Shown here: positions 1 through 8,677 of the stretch, piece after piece
How the letters are laid out: each line of letters begins with the position of its first letter
How positions within the stretch are numbered: position 1 is the stretch's first letter
Source of the DNA: Bondarzewia mesenterica
Lineage: Eukaryota; Basidiomycota; Agaricomycetes; Russulales; Bondarzewiaceae
Direction of reading: 5' to 3'
DNA: 12,559 nucleotides
NCBI GenBank assembly: GCA_004802705.1
Contig: SGPL01000772.1
Location: forward strand, 1 to 12,559
Program-made: the position numbers and the translations under genes
Notes under the pieces: model-generated
Databases searched by the model: none
What the model saw: the letters and a program-made list of their open reading frames with translations, nothing else
What the model was told of the DNA's origin: nothing

Positions 1-73
1 TTTCGAATAGGACGAAGGAAGGGGGAGGGGGAGAATGATTACGGGGGATATGATCGACGAGCGTTAAACGCAC

Positions 74-565
74 CTGGGTCCCTCCGCTCTCCTCGACGAG
101 CATAAAGACTTCTAGACCAGACTCCTCCGTCGCCAATCCTTGTCTTGACTCTTGTTCTTTGAGCGCGCAACCCTCGTTTACCTATCTCCACGCTCCATGT
201 CAGCATATTCAATCCCACCCTTTGACGTTCGTAAAAAAAGGAAAAGCACAAGTAATAACAATAACAAAAAATAAAAAAAGGGGAGGGAATCTGCTCACCA
301 AGATGTGTGGTGCATCGCGGGCCTCGGGGGTCTGGTGTTGAACGATACTGAGCGAAGTGAGCAAGGCAGCCAATTCGAGATCGAGCTGTGTGCGAGCAAC
401 GTCTAGGTAGTCAGCTTCCCGTTCATCATAGTTATGGGAATCGAGGAAAATTTGGGATTGCAAGAGAAAGACTATGGAAGGCTCACTCACGTCAGGTCCG
501 CTGGGCACCACAGTCGCCGCCGTCGAAGGCATCATCGTCGGCATCGGCATCGTCTCCATCATCAT
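74..565 (-). CDS. 5' part of an unrecognised gene, truncated by the left edge
   Basis: Two coding exons are visible on the minus strand: 565-299 (89 codons) and 181-74 (36 codons). They are joined by a 117-nt intron (298-182) with donor GTGAGC, branch-like CTGAC and acceptor ATAG, and the join is phase 0 to phase 0. A second donor, GTGCGT, follows at 73, so the gene continues beyond the window. The peptide begins with a Met/Pro/Thr-rich stretch and then becomes ordinary soluble sequence (DYLDVARTQLDLELAALL, later GLEVFMLVEESGG) with likely helices and no signal peptide or membrane segment. The start is uncertain: the same frame stays open upstream from 565 to about 720 with Pro/Ser-rich codons but no ATG, so an upstream exon is possible (for example 839-816, ending at a good GTAAGC donor). 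I do not recognise the family, and no function is proposed. I am fairly sure it is coding. Confidence 0.6.
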
Positions 566-708
566 AGTGGAACTCTGCTTTCTCGGTGATTTACTGTATG
601 GATGCTCAGGTTTCTCGCGATTCGTACGAGCGTGGTGGGGAAGGGAAGGGGGGTTCGTGAATTCGGAAACAGTGGGCGATCGCGGTGGGGGTGATGATGG
701 GGGTGATG

Positions 709-739
709 GTATCTTTTATAAGTTTCTTTTATAAGATAC
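709..739 (-). promoter_or_regulatory. twin TATA-like decamers inside an inverted repeat
   Basis: The decamer CTTTTATAAG occurs at 713-722 and again at 726-735; read on the minus strand each copy gives TATAAAAG. The pair is bracketed by GTATCTT (709-715) and its exact reverse complement AAGATAC (733-739). It lies about 145-170 nt upstream of the ATG at 565 and points toward that gene, so a core promoter is the simplest reading. If the gene has an exon further upstream, the ..AAAAG end could instead be a splice acceptor. Confidence 0.4.
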
Positions 740-1310
740 GCTGGTACCCCAGGCCCGCCGATCTCTAATCGAATCGATTGTGGTTAGTACCGTACGCACC
801 TCAGGCCACGCTTACCGCGCACACGAGGATACCCGCCATTCTGGGTGTCTTTGCCCTCGTTTTTTGATGTCACGAGTTTTCTCGAGTACACGTACATAAG
901 TATCGGATGGTGCCTCGAGGAGGACGCGGGGTGACAATCTTGTTCGTTGTTTTGGGGGAGAGGGTGCGTTGTGGCATGGGCCCTACTTGGCCCGAGGGTT
1001 ACCGTTATGTATATAGAACGAGGTGGAGGGTCAACGGTTAACATTTGTCGCGTTGATTCGGTCTGCAAAGGAACGTTGATGCATATGAATGTGATGGGCT
1101 CGTAGCAGGCATGGCTTGGGCGAGGCGGGCTTCAGATCGGAGTAGCCGTACTTCCTAAGGGAAGAGCTACGGGACCAATTGTCCGAGACCGTTGTTACAT
1201 AGACTGGATGCGCCGTGGCCCATTGAAAACTCAGAAAAGGACTTGGAAAGGAAGAAAAGGAAAGACTGCGACGCACGACATAAGACGTACGAACCCTAGT
1301 ATGACTCGGA

Positions 1311-1342
1311 AGGATCTAACAGGATCTAACGCAGGATCCAAC
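1311..1342. repeat. short imperfect tandem repeat (GGATCTAAC)
   Basis: Three adjacent units are visible: AGGATCTAAC (1311-1320), AGGATCTAAC (1321-1330) and GCAGGATCCAAC (1331-1342). The first two are identical and the third has one substitution and two extra bases. It lies in noncoding sequence and no function is implied. Confidence 0.7.
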
Positions 1343-1387
1343 ATTACAAACTCAGCGATGATGGTCTGCAGAATGGGTATATGCATG

Positions 1388-1447
1388 AGTGACGAGTGAG
1401 TGAGTGAGGGACCGTGAGGGAGTTAGTGAATGAGTGCGTGCGTGCTC
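1388..1447. repeat. GAGT/GTGC-type degenerate microsatellite
   Basis: A purine-rich GAGT/GTGA repeat runs through 1388-1435 and passes into GTGC repeats up to about 1447. It is imperfect, noncoding, and explains the Thr/His/Ser-rich spurious reading frames on the opposite strand. Confidence 0.65.
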
Positions 1448-1720
1448 GCAGGCAGCACACTGCGTATCCTGTCCTGTACGCGCGCGCTGATACATAAATA
1501 TCCGACGGCACGATAACACTCTATATCGACGTGAAAGAGACGACGCAAAAGGGCGCAAGATGGAGAAAACGTTTGGTCGGGTCGAGCACACCCAACATCA
1601 GCATCCAAAATGCCACATCAGAATCCCGGGTAATAAGCCTGTACGCAGCAGTTAAGTATAAGAGCACATCCACTCATGCATTATCCACTCCCCCCCCGGC
1701 CGTTTTTGCCTCCTCAATGC

Positions 1721-2788
1721 TTAGAGCACGAGGCCAACAACAAAAAGCGGCACAGCGCCCAACACGCCGACCGTGAGTGCGCGATCGGCCGATGACTTTG
1801 ATGACGCGGACGCGGACGCGGATGTGGTGGTGCGGGATGCAGTGGAGGATGAGGAGGATGAGGTACTGGTGCTCGTCCCGTTCAGCCGTATCGCGTTGCG
1901 CTAGCGTGCGGGTAGAAGGGTGATATTGGTCAGTAAAAATAGATTGGGGCTAAAGTAGGCGTGAAATGAGGAGGGAATGAAAAGGAAGGAGAAACTTGGA
2001 GGCGGTGATTAAGAGGAGTGATGGTGGGACTATATAAATTACACCTGACGACCAGGCCAGGCCATACCAACGCGTGCGGATGCGCATCTGCGTCCAAAAC
2101 GTCGTGTAGAAAAGAAAAGAGAAGTAGCCGCAAACGAATGAGTAAACAGGTAAGAAACGATCTCCTTACCACGAACCCATCCAACGTCTGCCCCGAACTC
2201 TCATTATTGTTGATCACACCGACACCACCCTGGCCACACGTGTTGTAATCAAAGAACCACATGGTCTGATTGGTGTTTTGCGGGAGCATGGGAACGGCGA
2301 GGATGGTGACGGCGGTTCCGTTGGGGCCTGCGTCGCGGAACGACGAGTCAAAGCCGTTGAGGGTGATGTTGGTGTCGTGTGCGGGGACGCAGGGTGATGC
2401 GAATGTGGATTGGGTGGCCGTGTGGTTGCCTATCGTGACTGTACGCGCGCGTCAGCGTTCAAGGGACATGTATGAGGAAGAAACAGAGTCGAAGTTGAGT
2501 GAGGGGGTTGAACTCGTTTTATGCGCAGTGGTGTAGGTGAAAATCGGAGGGACGTACAGTTGAAGAAGACGGTGTCCCCGAGCGCAGCCGTGACGCGCTG
2601 GGGCTGGAAAACGGCGCTCACGTTGTCGGTCGTGTTAAGCCCGACGGTGANGACGANNTCTTTCGCCANGGCAGCCNTCGCTGCGAGCAAGCACTGCTAG
2701 GTCANAAANNTCAATTNTNCTCTGNTTATTTTATTTTATTTACTTTGGGGGGGAGCCGGTCACTCACCAGGGCAAGGCGGGCGAACAT
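1721..2788 (-). CDS. secreted GPI-anchored cupredoxin-like serine-rich protein
   Basis: The gene assembles from four exons: 2788-2768, 2693-2558 (acceptor 2697 or 2694), 2438-2170 and 1900-1721, with all phases matching and a product of about 201 aa. The first exon plus the start of the second gives a signal peptide (MFARLAL then CLLAA..AA.AK). The body has the cupredoxin-like pattern seen in fungal extracellular serine-rich proteins: VFQPQRVTAALGDTVFFNF, then NHTATQSTFASPC, then MWFFDYNTCGQGGVGVINNN. Many N-glycosylation sequons are present. The C terminus is a Ser/Thr/Ala-rich stalk followed by a hydrophobic tail ending VPLFVVGLVL, typical of GPI addition. The usual type-1 copper ligands near the C-terminal Cys (His before Cys, Met after) are not seen, so copper binding is doubtful. 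The third intron (2169-1901, 269 nt) is long for this genome. N bases at 2651-2677 hide a few signal-peptide residues. It likely sits in the wall or at the cell surface. Confidence 0.88.
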
Positions 2789-2871
2789 AATTATTTTCCG
2801 AGGGGGATTGAGGAAGGGGGAGAGAGAGAGGGCGAAAGAGGGGTTCTTGGGTGTGAAGAGAATTCATGAAG

Positions 2872-2883
2872 TATATATAATAA
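2872..2883 (-). promoter_or_regulatory. TATA box of the cupredoxin-like gene
   Basis: The sequence TATATATAATAA lies 84-95 nt upstream of the ATG at 2788 and reads TTATTATATATA on the coding strand. The position suits a TATA box with a 5' leader of roughly 50 nt. A GA-rich tract lies between it and the start codon. Confidence 0.6.
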
Positions 2884-3265
2884 GACGACATTAGAGCGTC
2901 GAATGCCCTCGTTGCGCGAGGGCGGCGTCAAGATTAACGTTAATTGACGGAGGTCTTGATTCTTGAACTTGTCTTGAACGGCAATGGCGCGGTGTTTTCT
3001 GGCGTCGGTGACGTAATCTCACGTGGCGCGTTTCTCGTGGTTCCTCCGTCCGTGACACCGTTTGCTTCCATCTGCCAGTGTGACCACCGTTGTGCAGTAT
3101 GCCGCCGACTGGCGCTCCCCCGCCGGCTTTCGGTTTGGGTATTTCAAGTTCATTCCGACTCTTGACAACGCATCCGCCCATCACGACGGAAATATCCCCA
3201 ATAGCCCTCCTCGGCCATTTCACCGTTGACTCCCTCCTGCCGTCTCCGCCAAAACGTATGTACGG

Positions 3266-3273
3266 TATTTAAA
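3266..3273 (+). promoter_or_regulatory. TATA-like box of the membrane-protein gene
   Basis: TATTTAAA lies 64-71 nt upstream of the ATG at 3337, which fits a TATA box with a leader of about 35-40 nt. This placement is part of the reason for choosing 3337 as the start. Confidence 0.5.
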
Positions 3274-3336
3274 GCACGGTGATCGCTTGTTCACCTCCGA
3301 GTTACACTCTGTTCTGACGCGGATATTTGGTGTTCG

Positions 3337-4795
3337 ATGATGCAGTCAGGCGGCAAACTTCGAGCTGAGAGGTTCTCGTCCGAGAGCACTGCTACGTCCA
3401 CTATGACCGCAGGTGAGCGCTTGAGCCTCATTCATCTTTTCGGTGTTTCTTCGTTGACAGCAGCGACGCGCATCTTGCTTTCAAACTTTCACAAGATACC
3501 CATGCCCCGCAATTCCCCATGAACTCTCCTGACATGAAACACTGTGAGTCGTTCTCTCTCTCATATACACATCAGCGCTGACGACCTTGGGCACTTGATC
3601 AGTCACGATTTATGCACGTACCCTTCACGCCTCCATGTCTTCCCATGCCGTCTTGCAGATCATACAAATTTGGGCTGACAGGCTTCAGCTCATCAGTGTC
3701 GTTGTACGTCCATTTCTCCCTCTCCCTCTTCCCCCCTGTGTTGCTTGTGCTTGTTCTGTTTGGTTCCGTAGTTGGCGATGGTGGTCTCAAAAATTGCATA
3801 ATTCACCGAGAAAAAGGCGTGCGTGCAGGACCCGTCGACCAGTCGTGACTGTTCGAGTCGTCTGCTGCGCCGGTTCGGTCGTCCTTCATCTTTACCGTTA
3901 TTGCCTGTGTGCTTCCAATGATTTTTCTGAAAGCATTCACATTCTGGGAAACAGTCGACATTCTTTACCTCCATCGACAGCATCTTACTTTCGCTCGTGA
4001 ACGCCCTGAAAGATCACACAAGCACTCGAGGGAAGTTGATGGATGCGTGTCTCGCGGGCGCGCTCGTCTTTCATGCCTCCGCCGGTATGTGCATATGTTG
4101 TCTTCCCCATCCCTTATTCCTCATTCTACTCCACCCTTTAAACTCACGCGCAAAAACGTCGACAGCAATACTCGCATTCACCGCCTCCTTCGTGCTCATC
4201 CGATACAAACTGAATGACGCTCAACATCCAAGCGCTCCTCCACCAGCACCAGCACCACCTTCATCCACCCACCCTACCTCACCCTCTGGATCTTCGAACA
4301 ACCATACCCAATACGCATATACCACCACCAACGAGAAACTCTCCGCCTCCTCTCCCTGGCCCTTCTTNCCNACCCCTCAATACTCCAGCCTTCACACAAC
4401 ACCCACCTCCCTACACCTCCCTCCCTTCTTCTCACACGCATCTGACCTCCTGAACATCCTCTCCCAAACCTTCGGTTTCGGAATGAGCATCTCCGTCCGC
4501 CGCGTGCACCCATTCCACATCCGACGTGCCGCAGCGGGGGGACGACGATGACTCCTCGGGGAACGGGGAGGCCGGCAAACCGGAAGATGGGGATGGAGAT
4601 GGAGACGGGGAGTCGTTGACGCGGTTATTGACGCGATGCCTCGGGGCATGTGTGATGTTCGCGCTCGCGGGGTTCGCGTTGCTCGTGGTCGGCGTGATGA
4701 CGTATGTGTGGACCGTGTTGGATAGGAGCGTTAGTATCTTTGTCAGTGTGTGCGTGGGGTTCGTCGGTGTCGTGTGGGTGTTCGCGTTGCATTGA
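3337..4795 (+). CDS. four-helix membrane protein, frame break in last exon
   Basis: Five exons can be joined with matching phase: 3337-3412, 3496-3543, 3603-3703, 3955-4084 and 4166-4795. The best-supported part is IYARTLHASMSSHAVLQ, then IIQIWADRLQLISVV joined to STFFTSIDSILLSLVNAL, then LAGALVFHASA joined to AILAFTASFVLIRYKL. This layout resembles uncharacterised multi-pass proteins I recall from agaricomycetes. A Pro/Ser/Thr-rich cytosolic-type loop follows, then an acidic segment and two hydrophobic stretches (CVMFALAGFALLVVGVMTYV and SIFVSVCVGFVGVVWVFAL) before the stop at 4795. Four membrane helices are expected. The last exon changes frame near the G6 run at 4536-4541: with one G fewer the reading frame is continuous and about 327 aa long. 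A second possible start is the ATG at 3519, if the first exon is untranslated. N bases fall at 4368 and 4371. Function is unknown. Confidence 0.72.
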
Positions 4796-6656
4796 ACGAG
4801 CGCGCCCCTTTTTTTTTGAGGGCGGGGGATGGCTTTTCTTGTCCACTCATTCTCTCGTTTTCTCGTTTCTGGTCATTGGGGATCCTGGAGGGATTTTTTG
4901 GGCTGGATGGATGGGATTTGATTTCACTTGATTTTTTTTTCATCTTGTCGTGTCCAAAATTTCTTGCACTGATCTGTATCATACGTCGGTGGGTTTTTCT
5001 TTCTCTTCCTCCTTCCGCTGTGTGATGTTCGTCTCCTCCTTGTTGACTTTCCTAAACTTTCGCAGCTCGCAAATGCATGATTGTTCTTCTGTTTTGGTTT
5101 TTGTCCTTTTTTTTTTAGTTCACTTACTTGCTCCGGGCTGGGGATGTTACGTAGTGGCGACGCAAGAATCGAGGTCAAGATCAAGGTCTTGCTGTGTACG
5201 CCCAACGCTGATACCTTCTTGAATGAGTTGTGTGAACGTGCGTATACACAGAACCTTTGAAACTCGCCATCGTCACATTTTCCCTCCCACTCCATCTCAT
5301 CGTCATTCCTACACTTGGAAAAACAACCGGGTGAGTCTCTCTCTCCTCCGCACTCTTTTTTTCTTTCCTTTCCTTGCTCGGCTTCCTCCCTGCGGATAAA
5401 TGATGAAAAAGTCAAACGTATCGCATCACACCAGTGCTGACGCGAGGTTCGAAAGCCACCACGATCGAACGCTCGCGCGTGATGGAGACGTCCTAGGATC
5501 CTAGGACGTTTCTTTGATCTTCTCGCTGATATCCCTGTATTGCAAATGTTCTTTCTGTTGAACACGCGACTCTTGATTTGATTCGATTTAATCTAATTTG
5601 TATTTTTTTTTTTTCCAACAGGTTTTCTCGATTTTTGGATGTACAGTGGCTGATGCGGGGCTGTCCCTCCTTTTCTTTATTTCATGAGGTCGCAGGGCCC
5701 GCTCGAAAGCGTGTGGAGTCGAGTTCCAGTCGACGCGATGGTACGGCGCGAGAATGGACGTCCGGTGGTGTTCTATGCGTTCTAGCATTGGCCGTATGAT
5801 GACGTTACGGTGCCCCGTGTCCCGGACGGTGATGGACCCTTGACGAGATGAAAGCCAAAACAGTGGACATACATACACGCGTGATATTGGCGCGAGATAT
5901 CTCTGTATTGTTTTAAATATCGTGGGGTGCATGTTAATGGTGCGTGGCTTTCGTCACTTCCCCGCGTCTTTTTTTTTTGATTCAATGCTTGAAGGGATGA
6001 TGCGTTCGAATATACTTTTTGGGGGGGCGAGCTTGTCGAGTGCTCGGTTCGTTCGTCGTTCGGCGTGTGCATTCCCATTCCCGCCACCATCCTGCTCCTC
6101 GAACATGTCTGCGGGTCCCAATGGACTGGTGGATCTTCGACGATTCTTGGACAGGCCAGAAGGCGAACTGGATTAGCATTCGTGTTTTTTGCTTTGTTGC
6201 TCGGCGCATGGTTGTCCTGCCCGTCTCAGGTCCCATTTTCTTTTTACCCGATTTTTGCCTTGTGATTTTGAGTTTTGTTCGCGCGTTCCGCTAACTCGTC
6301 GATCACGCGCTTCGCAGATCTTTACCTTTGGGCTCCCCGCCCGATTCCTCGCGTCTTTTTCGCGATTTTGTCTGCGACGGATGGGGTCAGATGAGGGGTT
6401 TTTCTTTTGCTTTTCTTTCCTTGTCGTCGCCCTCCGACGGCATGGGTCGTTCGATTCAGGAGCATATGTCCCGAAGAGATAGATCAACATCGTAAGGACT
6501 GATTTATGTGTCTGAAGAGAACGGGTCTGTGTGAGTGTGATGCTAGAGGGGTATTGTTTTGACGGTTCGTTTGCGTGCTGGATGTAGAGATGCTTTTTTT
6601 AGTACCTTTACGGACAGTCGCCATGTTGCTCACTTGATCACAACCGCACTGTACAT
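4796..6656. other. gene-poor region with T tracts and orphan splice signals
   Basis: No domain-bearing reading frame is visible. The plus strand carries repeated T runs (4809-4817, 4932-4940, 5107-5116, 5603-5614, 5969-5978), and several precede AG. One complete intron-like module is present: GTGAGT at 5331, CTAAT near 5593, T12, CAG at 5619-5621. A short spliced peptide could be read from an ATG near 5223 through this intron, but it has no recognisable similarity. A 213-codon open frame on the minus strand (4924-5565) is low-complexity and is not supported. The stretch may contain a noncoding transcript or a decayed gene. Confidence 0.4.
5488..5509. repeat. perfect 22-bp palindrome
   Basis: The half-site ACGTCCTAGGA (5488-5498) is followed directly by its exact reverse complement TCCTAGGACGT (5499-5509), with no spacer. 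The bases on either side do not extend it. It lies inside the intron-like module of the gene-poor region. It could be a binding site for a symmetric dimer, or chance. Confidence 0.8.
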
Positions 6657-6761
6657 ATGGCCGCACCTGGCCATACCCACGTCTCTGCTCCTGTCAGCAC
6701 GAGCCGTCGCAGCAAGTGGCTCTTCCATGAACGAGCAAGCGCTTAAGCATTTGATGACGTC
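6657..6761 (+). pseudogene. candidate 5' exon with in-frame TAA
   Basis: From the ATG at 6657 the frame reads MAAPGHTHVSAPVSTS, then RRSKWLFHERASA, meets TAA at 6744-6746, and continues in the same frame with AFDDVVEALRKFQIERPMAW before TGA at 6822. The sequence on both sides of the TAA looks like protein, and a single C-to-T change of CAA (Gln) would explain the stop. A splice from a GT at 6762 to the acceptor at 6825 would match phase 0 with the next exon, with a branch-like AATGAC at 6809-6814. It may instead be leader sequence, with the true start elsewhere. Confidence is low. Confidence 0.3.
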
Positions 6762-6825
6762 GTTGAAGCTTTAAGGAAATTTCAAATCGAGCGGCCGATG
6801 GCGTGGCCAATGACGTCTGGTTGAG

Positions 6826-8677
6826 ATCTCTTTGTCGGACACGCCCGATGCCACCGAGCTGGTATCCTCCCGTTGTTGGTGGCAGGTTTTGGAGCCTCAG
6901 CTTGCCTCAACTTCCACACGCCGTGTCCTGTCCCCATTGTCCTGCGTGGCGCCTGATGTAACTGAGATCGCATTACCGGTATTTCAGTCTTCAGAACCTG
7001 TCGAGGTCACAGCTGTACCCACTGCACCAAGTCCCTCCTCAAGACCTCGCGCTTCTACTTCCATCATTTTCCTGTTCTTCTCGTCATTTACACAGGTACG
7101 CGATCTTTCACGATTGGCTTCTCCCGGTCACTTTAGCGTCGGTGTCTCATCATGTGCTAAAGTGCCCTTGCTAGTCTTAGAGCCACGGGATTCGAAAGAG
7201 ACATCGTCGTTTTAGAAATCTTGCGAAATGCATACCCCGCTTCCAGTTCTGCACCACGTCTCCACTGCGTCGGAATGGCCTGCGCCCGTCCGACACATCT
7301 CGAAGCTGCTTCAGCGTCCTCTCCCCGCCTATCTTGCCACTGGGCCATACCCCTTCGTCTCTGAACTGGCTTCCGGCCTGTTGCAAGAACTGTCTGACAG
7401 CCCTCTTTTGCGGACCGAGCGAGACGAGCCTGAAATTCTGGATGCAGCGCCTCTGTCGGACATGTTGAATACCTTGCTCACGACGGTGTGTGAACTACGT
7501 TATCTGGTCGAGGTGAATGACGACTACGGCCCTCGCAAAACCCTCCCGCTGTGGTTCACGATGTTCAAATTTTTGGCTTTTGTATGCTCTAAAGATCTGT
7601 GTATCATGTAGGCGCCTTGTTTCCTCTCCTACCCACTGCTCTGACTGAGGGCCTGGTTTCGCGCTTCCGCAGGGGCGACAGGCCCTTCATTTTGCCACGC
7701 GCATTCCCGCACGAACGGCGCCCGCGGGAAGTTTTCGATGGACAAGCTACCATGCTCATGTCATACATCGTGGACGGCATTCAATCCCCGTGTCCCCCGT
7801 CGCCGACACACGCGGAGGACACGGGAAGGTCTCACTCTACTATTACCCAGTCGAAGCCACCGGTCATCCCAGGCCCAAGTTCGCATTCACCTTCCGACGA
7901 TGCGGTCACGTCAGGTTACCCCGATGAGGATAGCAGCGCGACGACATCCAGCACTCCCTCGTTGGACGTGCCGTTCGACGCCCACGTGTTGTCTGGCTGC
8001 GGCCGGAGATTGTTTGCCACGCTGCCTATCGTTTGCGTGGCGGACGGGGACAACATGGTCTCGCTCCTCATCAGTGTGCTCTACCAGAGACGCGTCTGGG
8101 GTATCGACGAGCCCGTGGTGGGGATCGTCTCCTCAAAAATTGGGACCGTGTTCCAGGTGGTCCTGGGATGGCTTGACCTGACATCCGTTGACGAACGGCA
8201 GTTGGTGCGTTGATGTGATCCTTTTCTTTTGCTTTTTTTTTTTTTTGCCACAAACCTGTGCTCGATGGCTCATGGATCGAGCAGCCTACCGCCCACCTCG
8301 CCTTTGCCGCCAAGAGCTGCGAGGGCGTTCCCTCGATCGGCGTGTTTGACTTCTGTGACCCGGAGTCGGCGCTGGTGCTGGCTCAGTTCATCCTCGGTCT
8401 GAGGTCACACATCGACGCCATCAAATCGGCCGCTCTGAAACCTGACTTTCACGACTTGTCTTGGCGGTGCGATGACGTCGATGTGGAGGAGGGGAAGGAT
8501 GGAGAAGGGGATTGGAAGAGGGGGATCGTGGAATGGGCATCTGGTATCGATGATGTCGTGAGGTTCGAGTTTCAACAGCTACTCATGAGATACGTTGGTC
8601 ACCGATACCTTTTTTTTTTGCAGGATAGGCGACGACGCGCGTGGTTCTGGTTCTCGAAACGGATCTTCAGAGTCTAG
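6826..8677 (+). CDS. large uncharacterised protein, probably basidiomycete-specific
   Basis: The coding parts lie in three frames and join with matching phase: 6826-7095, 7216-7598, 7673-8204 and 8285 onward. The introns have good signals: CAG/GTACGC to TTTTAG; GTGTAT to CGCAG with branch CTGAC at 7642-7646; GTGCGT at 8205 to GCAG at 8284. The first exon is Pro/Ser-rich (SSEPVEVTAVPTAPSPSS), the middle is globular, and the last part contains ADGDNMVSLLISVLYQRRVW, GIDEPVVGIVSSKIGTVFQ, then PTAHLAFAAK and GVFDFCDPESALVLAQFILGL. I associate this pattern with unnamed agaricomycete proteins, from memory only. No signal peptide or membrane helix is visible. The 3' end is ambiguous: read-through stops at 8677, whereas splicing at the T10-GCAG acceptor (8623) could give a Ser/Gly-rich tail ending KPPRSV near 8719. 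The start codon was not found with confidence. No function is assigned. Confidence 0.62.

Larger units (their letters stand above)
740..1720. other. intergenic region, no supported gene
   Basis: This lies between the start of the left gene and the 3' end of the cupredoxin-like gene, both on the minus strand. Short open frames on both strands have no recognisable domain and no consistent splice signals, apart from a good intron-like module on the minus strand (GTAAGC donor at 815, CTAAC branch near 787-783, acceptor TTAG near 765). That module may belong to a 5' leader of the left gene. Local low-complexity repeats are listed separately. Confidence 0.5.
2789..3336. other. divergent intergenic promoter region
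   Basis: This separates the minus-strand cupredoxin-like gene from the plus-strand membrane-protein gene. It contains a TATA element for each side (2872-2883 and 3266-3273), a perfect 7-bp hairpin (2905-2911 with 2917-2923, loop 2912-2916) and the palindrome TTAACGTTAA (2934-2943). Open frames at 2891-3223 (minus) and 3090-3272 (plus) overlap each other and lack recognisable features; I regard them as chance. Confidence 0.5.

Noticed and set aside
2891..3223. 110-codon minus frame in the divergent promoter
   Set aside because: Composition is Arg/Gln-rich without any motif, and it overlaps another open frame; it lies where promoters of both neighbours are expected.
3904..3950. Possible 46-nt intron after a TM-encoding exon at 3858-3909
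   Set aside because: The donor (GTGCTT) is poor, and the longer intron 3704-3954 gives a better protein join; retained only as a possible cassette exon.
4924..5565. 213-codon open frame on the minus strand, the longest in the window
   Set aside because: It is rich in Lys/Arg/Ser, reads the complement of T tracts, has no recognisable motif, and overlaps good intron signals on the other strand.
5795..5865. C-box-like ATGATGA suggesting a C/D snoRNA
   Set aside because: No D box (CTGA) with flanking terminal stem was found at suitable distance.
7738..8181. 147-codon plus frame inside the large gene
   Set aside because: It is an Arg/Ser-rich shadow of the 7673-8204 exon, whose own frame reads as a normal globular protein.
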